Assembly (NCBI GenBank): GCA_018340375.1
Contig: JAFFJZ010000001.1
Coordinates: forward strand, 55,668,001-55,732,000
Reading direction: 5' to 3'
Origin: Gonatopus flavifemur
Taxonomy: Eukaryota > Arthropoda > Insecta > Hymenoptera > Dryinidae
Length of the DNA: 64,000 nt
Position 1 is the stretch's first letter. Every line of letters starts with the position of its first letter. Both the position numbers and the translations under genes were made by a program. A model generated the notes under the pieces. That model ran no database searches. It saw only the letters and a list, made by a program, of their open reading frames with translations, and was not told the origin of the DNA. Positions 58,401-64,000 of this stretch are shown piece by piece.

Positions 58401-60231
58401 TGGAATACTACTGTACCAAAGATAAAAATATCGCATTCCGTATATTTGAGTTGGGATTGAAAAAATTTGGAGATAATCCTGACTACATACTTTGTTACAT
58501 TGATTATTTATCTCATTTGAATGGTAAGAAATAATTCAACATAATCAATTTCTATCCGTGCGTGTGATTCCAATAGGATTTATAGTCTTCACACTTGATT
58601 CCAAGTTAACTTGTTGGTATAATCACTAGATAATTATCTCGAATAATGTTTATTATTATTATTATTAAATTTGGCAGAGATAAATAAATAGAGTTAAGAA
58701 TAAATTTCGAATCATGTAATTTATGTGTATTATATCATTCAAGATACATGTTAGAATTTTTATTCATGCTTTTGATTGATCATTCCAGAGGACAATAATA
58801 CTAGGGTATTATTTGAAAGAGTATTATCATCCGGTAGTTTAGAGCCAGAAAAATCAGTGTAAGTAAGATGACAATACTCCTAGTTTTTTCTCTCAACCTC
58901 GATTCACTGACAAGTATTGTTGACAATTTTTATAATATGCTTTCATTTTGCAGTGATATATGGAATCGATTTTTGGAGTTCGAATCGAACATCGGAGACC
59001 TAGCCAGTATCGTTAAAGTTGAGAAGAGACGAAGCGCCGTATTGGGGAAGGTTATTGTCGATATACTATTAATTAATAAAATCATATTCGTCAAACTTTT
59101 TTTTCTGTTGATTTCAATGTTATTTTTGATTTTATTTTCGAAAGAAAAAACAAACGTTGTTCGATGTTAAAGTGCTTTTGCAAGAGTTCAAACATTTTTA
59201 TATTTATTCGTCAGATCAAAGAATTTGAAGGCAAAGAAACCGCACAATTAGTGGATAGGTATAAATTTTTGGATTTGTACCCGTGTACGCCTATGGAATT
59301 AAGATCTATCGGATATATGGAGGTCTCCAGTGTAGCTAGAAATGCAGCTGGGACACTGCCTCGGGTCCCGGATTCGGAGGAAGCTATTGCTTCTTTACCT
59401 CGACCTGACGTTTCACAAATGATTCCTTACAAACCAAAAGTTAATGCATTACCAGGTGAACATCCAGTTCCAGGTAAGTTCAATTCATATGAAACTAATT
59501 GAAATTTTACCATTTATGCGAAGCAAATGATTTTTTGGAGAAATAATGACATCTTTTCTCTCATTCAGGAAATTAACTAATGTATTCAATGTAATCCAAA
59601 ATTCTCCCCTCTTGCAATAAGTTTTGACTTTTTGAACATTCATTGGCTAATTTTGGACTGAAAAGATCTGAAAATTATTCCCTTTTGTTCCATTTTTTTG
59701 AAAAATAACGAAATCTATATAAACGCATTGCTGCGTTTCAAATCTGATGTAGAAGAATGTTGAAGAATCCATTAATTAATCAAGAAAATTATAATTTCAG
59801 GAGGAACTTTTCCTTTACCTCCAGCTGCTGCACAATTATGCACAATATTACCTCCACCTGGTTGTTTTAGAGGACCATTCGTAGCTGTTGATTTACTTAT
59901 GGATGTTTTTAGTAGGATTCAACTGCCAGAGCATGGTACATTCAAGAACTTTTCACGTAAGAATGAATCAATTCAAAGCGTTGAGAAATTAATCCATATT
60001 TTTATTATATTTATAGCCCCGTTACCGATCGCGGACAACGGTTGTGACACAAAATTATTCGATCTCGCCAAATCGGTACATTGGATAGTCGACGAGACCA
60101 ATGACGGCACGACCATCGGTTCCAAGCGCCGTAGAACGCGTCTTGGCGGTGATGACAGTGAAGAAGAAGACTTACCGTTGCCTCCTGTAAATGATATATA
60201 CCGTCAAAGGCAACAAAAACGTGTCAAATGA
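52482..60231 (+). CDS. su(f): Cleavage stimulation factor subunit 3 (CstF-77, Suppressor of forked), 713 aa, 13 coding exons
   Basis: The exons are 52482-52505, 53018-53209, 53545-53577, 56592-56689, 56790-56943, 57470-57703, 57768-58151, 58277-58523, 58789-58858, 58954-59050, 59215-59473, 59801-59935 and 60017-60231 (2,142 nt). The protein is the scaffold of nuclear CstF, which binds the GU-rich element in pre-mRNA 3'-end cleavage and polyadenylation. HAT helical repeats run from about residue 30 to 540 (for example [49 protein letters not shown]). A proline-rich monkeytail segment lies near 600-645 (FPLPPAA, LPPPGCF) and should contact CstF-50 and CstF-64. The C-terminus carries a basic cluster (KRRRTR) and an acidic patch. 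The first coding exon is only eight codons. Length and sequence match the family well. Introns 3 and 6 are enlarged by repeats. Confidence 0.96.
53578..56591 (+). other. Large third intron of su(f)
   Basis: A 3,014-bp intron between the 11-codon exon 3 and exon 4. AT-rich. Holds a (CA)n microsatellite at about 56441-56454 but no recognised gene. It is far longer than the other su(f) introns. Confidence 0.8.
56992..57138. mobile_element. Palindromic MITE in su(f) intron 6, first of two adjacent
   Basis: CTCAGTTACCCCAC at the left pairs with GTGGGGTAACTGAG at the right. It lies directly beside the foldback at 57188-57354. Confidence 0.65.
57188..57354. mobile_element. Palindromic CTCTCTAAA-type MITE in su(f) intron 6
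   Basis: CTCTCTAAATTTCTTGGAGT at the left and its counterpart CTAAGAAATTCAGAGAG at the right. The arms GAGTGAAAATACTGCAAGTCC and GGACTTACAGTATTTTCACTC pair closely. Related to the split repeat at 3365-4958. Confidence 0.75.
58648..58669. repeat. (ATT)n microsatellite in su(f) intron 8
   Basis: A short run of about six ATT units. Confidence 0.8.
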
Positions 60232-61270
60232 AAAGGCCAACAACTTGCGGAGAAATACAGGTCATTTTACTCTGTTGATACGAATACACCGAAAGAGTTG
60301 CGGACATATTTATATGATCCTTTCGTGTTAACTTTACTTTTTTGAGATACGATTACTCGGAAACAATCGCACAGTAATCACGATCAATAATATACGACGA
60401 ATCATGGCATATAAGAAAGAACACGTACGCGTGAAGATGTGACAATGTGCACGATCCCTCTTGAGTACTATGTACTCGGACAAAATCCGGTACTCATTCA
60501 TGAATTATGGATTATCGAAGTATTCAGAAACTCTTGAATCTGACGAGATTGGAAGGAATTCAATCGATCATGATTTTTTGTTATCTTTGTATCAATGAAT
60601 TTAGAATGGGAATGAATCCAATATCGTGAGCGCAATTCTTTGTTTTTCTATTAATTTGTAAAAGCTCATAATTCATGATTAATGGAAGATTGAGTATTTT
60701 CATGATCATTTGTTACGATTTACGAAAAGGTTAAATAAGAACTTCATTTATTAAAAAAAAATGACATAACACTTCGTTTATTATTATCATCCTTGGATTT
60801 CCTAAAACCTGCGCTTCTATTGTTACTTGGTTTATTAATTGTCTAAATTTCGTTACCCTTGTAAAGTTTTTTGTTTGTGTCACGTTGTTGAAAAACTGAG
60901 ATCTGATTTTTTAAATTGATATCAACGACTATTTTGAATTTTTTTCCTAGATTACTAGACAATAATGAAATGAAATTGAAATATCTCAACAACGAATGTA
61001 TCTTGGAATGTTCAAAAATTTGAAAAATAGTTTAAAATATATGTGAAAGTTTTGAAATTCTTTGGCAAACGGACAAAGGGAAAATAATAAAAAGAACATT
61101 TTTTCACACAAATTCGATATAAATTTGTTATTCAATAACAATGATATAGTACAAAATATCGTTTTGCGAAATTGTTAAAATTGGAATATTTTCATTTTTT
61201 CACTTAACATTTAGCTGATTGAAAGATAATCCTCCGCATTTTTGTACGCTTACGTGTTAAGATATGAATT
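60232..61270. other. Convergent 3' spacer between su(f) and transketolase
   Basis: This is AT-rich sequence expected to hold both 3'UTRs and poly(A) sites. No open frame, repeat element or RNA gene was recognised. I did not assign a specific poly(A) signal to either gene. Confidence 0.6.
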
Positions 61271-63515
61271 TTATAATTTCAAAATTTCTTGAACCGCGGA
61301 TGCTATTTTATTAGCGCTAATACCATAATTATCCAGCAAAACGTCTGGCGGACCAGAGCGCGGAACCTCGCGCACCGCAAGTATTTTAACAATAATATTC
61401 TTCTCCATGGCGACAGCCGAGGCAACTGCTTCGCCCAAGCCTCCTTCCGGATAATGATCTTCGACTGTAATGATTTTACCGCCAACTTCTTTGGCATTCT
61501 TAATAATCGATGCCGCATCGATTGGTTTCACGGTAAACGGATCGATAACCCGAATGTTTATACCAGACTTGGCTAAACTGTCAGCTGCCTTGAGAGCTTC
61601 GTGCAACGTTACGCCTGCCCCGATCACGACCGCTTGATCTTTTCCAGAAGATTTCAAGACTTTTGCTTTACCAATCTCGAAGGGTTCTTCATTTTTATAC
61701 ACGACTGCAGTGTTGGGACGCGACGTTCGAATGAAACAGATCCCCTTTGTGTTTGCCGCAAGTTCAACTGCGCGCTCTGTGGAAACTGCATCGCTCGGAT
61801 AGAAAACGGTAGAACCAGGGATTGAACGGAACATGGCGATATCTTCGAGACCCATTTGAGATGGACCATCTTCCCCGATGGACACACCGCAATGAGAACC
61901 AACGAAATTGACGTTAGTTTGAGAAATCGCTCCCATACGGATCTGTACAATGAAAAATATGAGTTCATGGGACCTGGATGATGCGAAAACGAATGATTAG
62001 ACTTTACCTGATCAAAAGTACGCGTGAAGAACGTCGCGAAAGCGGATACGAAAGCTACCGCCCGATCTCTACAAGCAGCTCCAATCGCTACACCAACGGC
62101 ATTCTGCTCGGCGATGAAGCATTCAACGAACCTGTTGGGGTCCACCGTCTTTATCTTATCAGCGAAAGTTGAATTTTTGGTATCGCCGTCAAATGCCATT
62201 ACTCGGGGACAACTTTGTGCGATCTGAAAAATTTGGTGGTATCATTCTGTATATTTTATTTTATTGCATAAACAACGTACCTTGGCGAGCGCAGTTCCGT
62301 ACGCTAACCGTGTTGCGACTTGTTCTCCCAATTTATAATTTGGTTGAGTTGCAAGTTTAATATTGCTCAAATCAACTACAGGCACGTCGTCTTTCAATGG
62401 TTTTGAAGGACGTAACGTTATAGGGCTAGAGTTTTTCAAAAGTGATGTTAAATGCTGAAACGTGAATCGTACTTCATTAGAGTGATTCATTATTATAAAT
62501 TATCAATGTTTTCATACCTGTATGGTATCATTTGCCTTGTTACCAAGGGGTTTTCCATGCCAATTATCCAAATCTTCGATACCAGGGAAATTTTTACCTT
62601 TGAAGGTTTTCGCTAAAACAGCGGTAGGCCGATCTTTCGTATTTTGGGCTTCGTGGAAAGCCTACCAATGATAAAACAACAGAAAATAGAGAAATTTAAA
62701 TACCACCTTTCGTGATTAATATGTACCTTGAGCAATTCTTCAACGTCATGTCCGTCAACTACCAAAGCGTTGAAACCGAATGCTTCTAATCTTTTTCTAT
62801 ATACTTCCATATTGTGTTGTAGAGAAGTAGGTTCGCTTTGTCCAAGACGATTGATATCGAATATTACACAAAGATTATTGAGTTTGTAGTAAGATGAGAA
62901 ATGGAGAGCTTCCCATATCGATCCTTCTGCCGATTCTCCGTCTCCCACAAGGCAATATACTCTAAAAATAAAAAATATTCGGTATTATGATGAATACTTT
63001 TCAATACTTTGATTATACGTATTCAACTTTGAATGTTAGAAAGTGCATATATACCTATAATTTGCCTTATCAATGTTCTTTCCCACATACGCCATCCCAG
63101 CAGCGATTGAGAGTCCTTGACCTAGAGATCCAGTTCCTACGTCGACAAAATTAAGTCTAGGTGTAGGATGACCTTCCAAATCACTACCGAATTTTCTCAA
63201 ATTCAACAGATCTTTGACTGGGAACAATCCAAGTTCGGCCCATGCTGAAACATTTAGAAAATATAAATTATATTTCAATCCGTATTCTGTAGTAATTTTC
63301 TACATCAATTATAAGGCATACGCGTATCACTGAAACGTACGAAATTATTGAAAAGAGTGTCTCAAATACCTGCATAAAGAATAGGAGCGGCATGTCCTTT
63401 ACTCAGAACAAATCTGTCACTGCTAGGATCCCGTGGCGAGGATACTTTGTAACGCATAGTATGGAAAAATAGTACGGACATGATCTCTGCCATTGACGAA
63501 CATGATGATGGATGT
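61271..63515 (-). CDS. Transketolase, 3' portion (last seven coding exons, 591 aa); 5' exon(s) beyond the window
   Basis: The exons are 63515-63370, 63244-63055, 62961-62727, 62661-62518, 62454-62281, 62223-62008 and 61942-61271. The enzyme transfers two-carbon ketol units in the non-oxidative pentose phosphate pathway, using thiamine diphosphate and Mg2+. Visible features are the N-terminal substrate-site segment with [14 protein letters not shown], the TPP motif GDGES ending in a distant Asn (VIFDIN), the catalytic-glutamate segment [13 protein letters not shown] in the pyrimidine domain, and the C-terminal domain with [17 protein letters not shown]. About 35 N-terminal residues are missing relative to animal transketolases of about 625 aa; they must lie beyond base 64,000, since the intron starting at 63514 has no further exon that I can see. 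The gene is convergent with su(f), with about 1 kb between the stop codons. Confidence 0.95.
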
Positions 63516-64000
63516 CTGTAATAAGAAACAAGAATATTTTGTAATGAACAATATTCCCTATAAAAGAAATGTTCTATTGAAATGAACTATTTAGAACTGG
63601 AAACATCGTTTAAAGAATCTACTGCAAAATTCTTAAACCTGAACAGTTGAATATTGTGTTATTTGATTACTAATTCGTTTCGATAAACCATTTAAACTTC
63701 AGCAACATTAAAAAAATAAAGTTTTATTTCATAAATCAAGTTTGAAAGCTCATTCAATTGAAATGAATCTAATCAAACATTTTCAAATTTCCAAAATAAA
63801 TTCAGTAAATATAAACTTGTAACATGATTATCATTGTTATTCTAGTTCACTAGGAAATTTGCTTTTTTAAACAAAAGAAAGGTGAATAGACAACAATATA
63901 TGAATGAAATAGGAATTAAAATTGAAATTGTGTTCAAAATTCTCACGAAGATTATGTAAATTCCGTATAGATGCCATGTAAGTTTCATTTTTACTGAAGT
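63516..64000 (-). other. 5' intron of transketolase (incomplete)
   Basis: The acceptor TTACAG ends just above the first visible exon at 63515. No further exon is recognisable to the end of the window, so the N-terminal coding exon lies beyond it. Confidence 0.7.
63588..63704. mobile_element. GTTGAAG-family MITE, partial copy in the 5' transketolase intron
   Basis: GAACTGGAAACATCGTTTAA, TTGAATATTGTG and GATAAACCATTTAAACTTC match the right half of the family. The left half is missing or too diverged to see. Confidence 0.6.

Overview
This is AT-rich nuclear DNA from an animal, almost certainly an insect. Its genes have many small exons with GT-AG introns, and its proteins are of insect type (MEK/Dsor1, Suppressor of forked, transketolase, Na+/K+-ATPase alpha). 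The window is also crowded with small palindromic DNA transposons. A hymenopteran is my best guess from overall character, but nothing in the sequence proves the order. No bacterial operons, CRISPR arrays, rRNA or convincing tRNA genes were seen.

Layout. Bases 1 to about 28,300 hold no protein-coding gene that I can support. This arm is a graveyard of miniature inverted-repeat elements (MITEs), foldback elements and larger non-autonomous hAT-like elements. Many are inserted into one another, and several still show clean 8-bp or TA target-site duplications. Bases 28,340-31,692 (minus) hold a two-exon gene for a 791-residue disordered, lysine/serine-rich protein that I do not recognise. Bases 36,085-39,461 (minus) hold a seven-exon gene for a 603-residue protein with an unusual order: RNA-recognition motif, F-box, leucine-rich repeats. 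Bases 43,989-51,037 (minus) hold the eight-exon MAP kinase kinase (MEK, Dsor1). Its 4.2-kb fourth intron contains, on the opposite strand, a complete four-exon gene for a divergent Na+/K+-ATPase alpha paralogue (45,397-48,713). Bases 52,482-60,231 (plus) hold the 13-exon cleavage stimulation factor subunit 3 gene (Suppressor of forked). It is divergent from Dsor1 across a 1.4-kb spacer that contains a large foldback repeat. Bases 61,271-63,515 (minus) hold the last seven coding exons of transketolase; its 5' end lies beyond the window.

The genes do not form a pathway. Dsor1 is the Ras/ERK kinase, su(f) is nuclear mRNA 3'-end processing, transketolase is the pentose phosphate pathway, the RRM/F-box/LRR protein is a likely SCF ubiquitin-ligase receptor, and the nested ATPase is an ion pump. 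The main points of interest are the nested antisense ATPase with changed ouabain-site and ion-site residues, the RRM+F-box+LRR architecture, and the layered transposon insertions, which give a readable relative chronology.

Exon limits were read by hand from splice motifs, reading frame and protein family knowledge. Every multi-exon gene closes in frame with the joins given.
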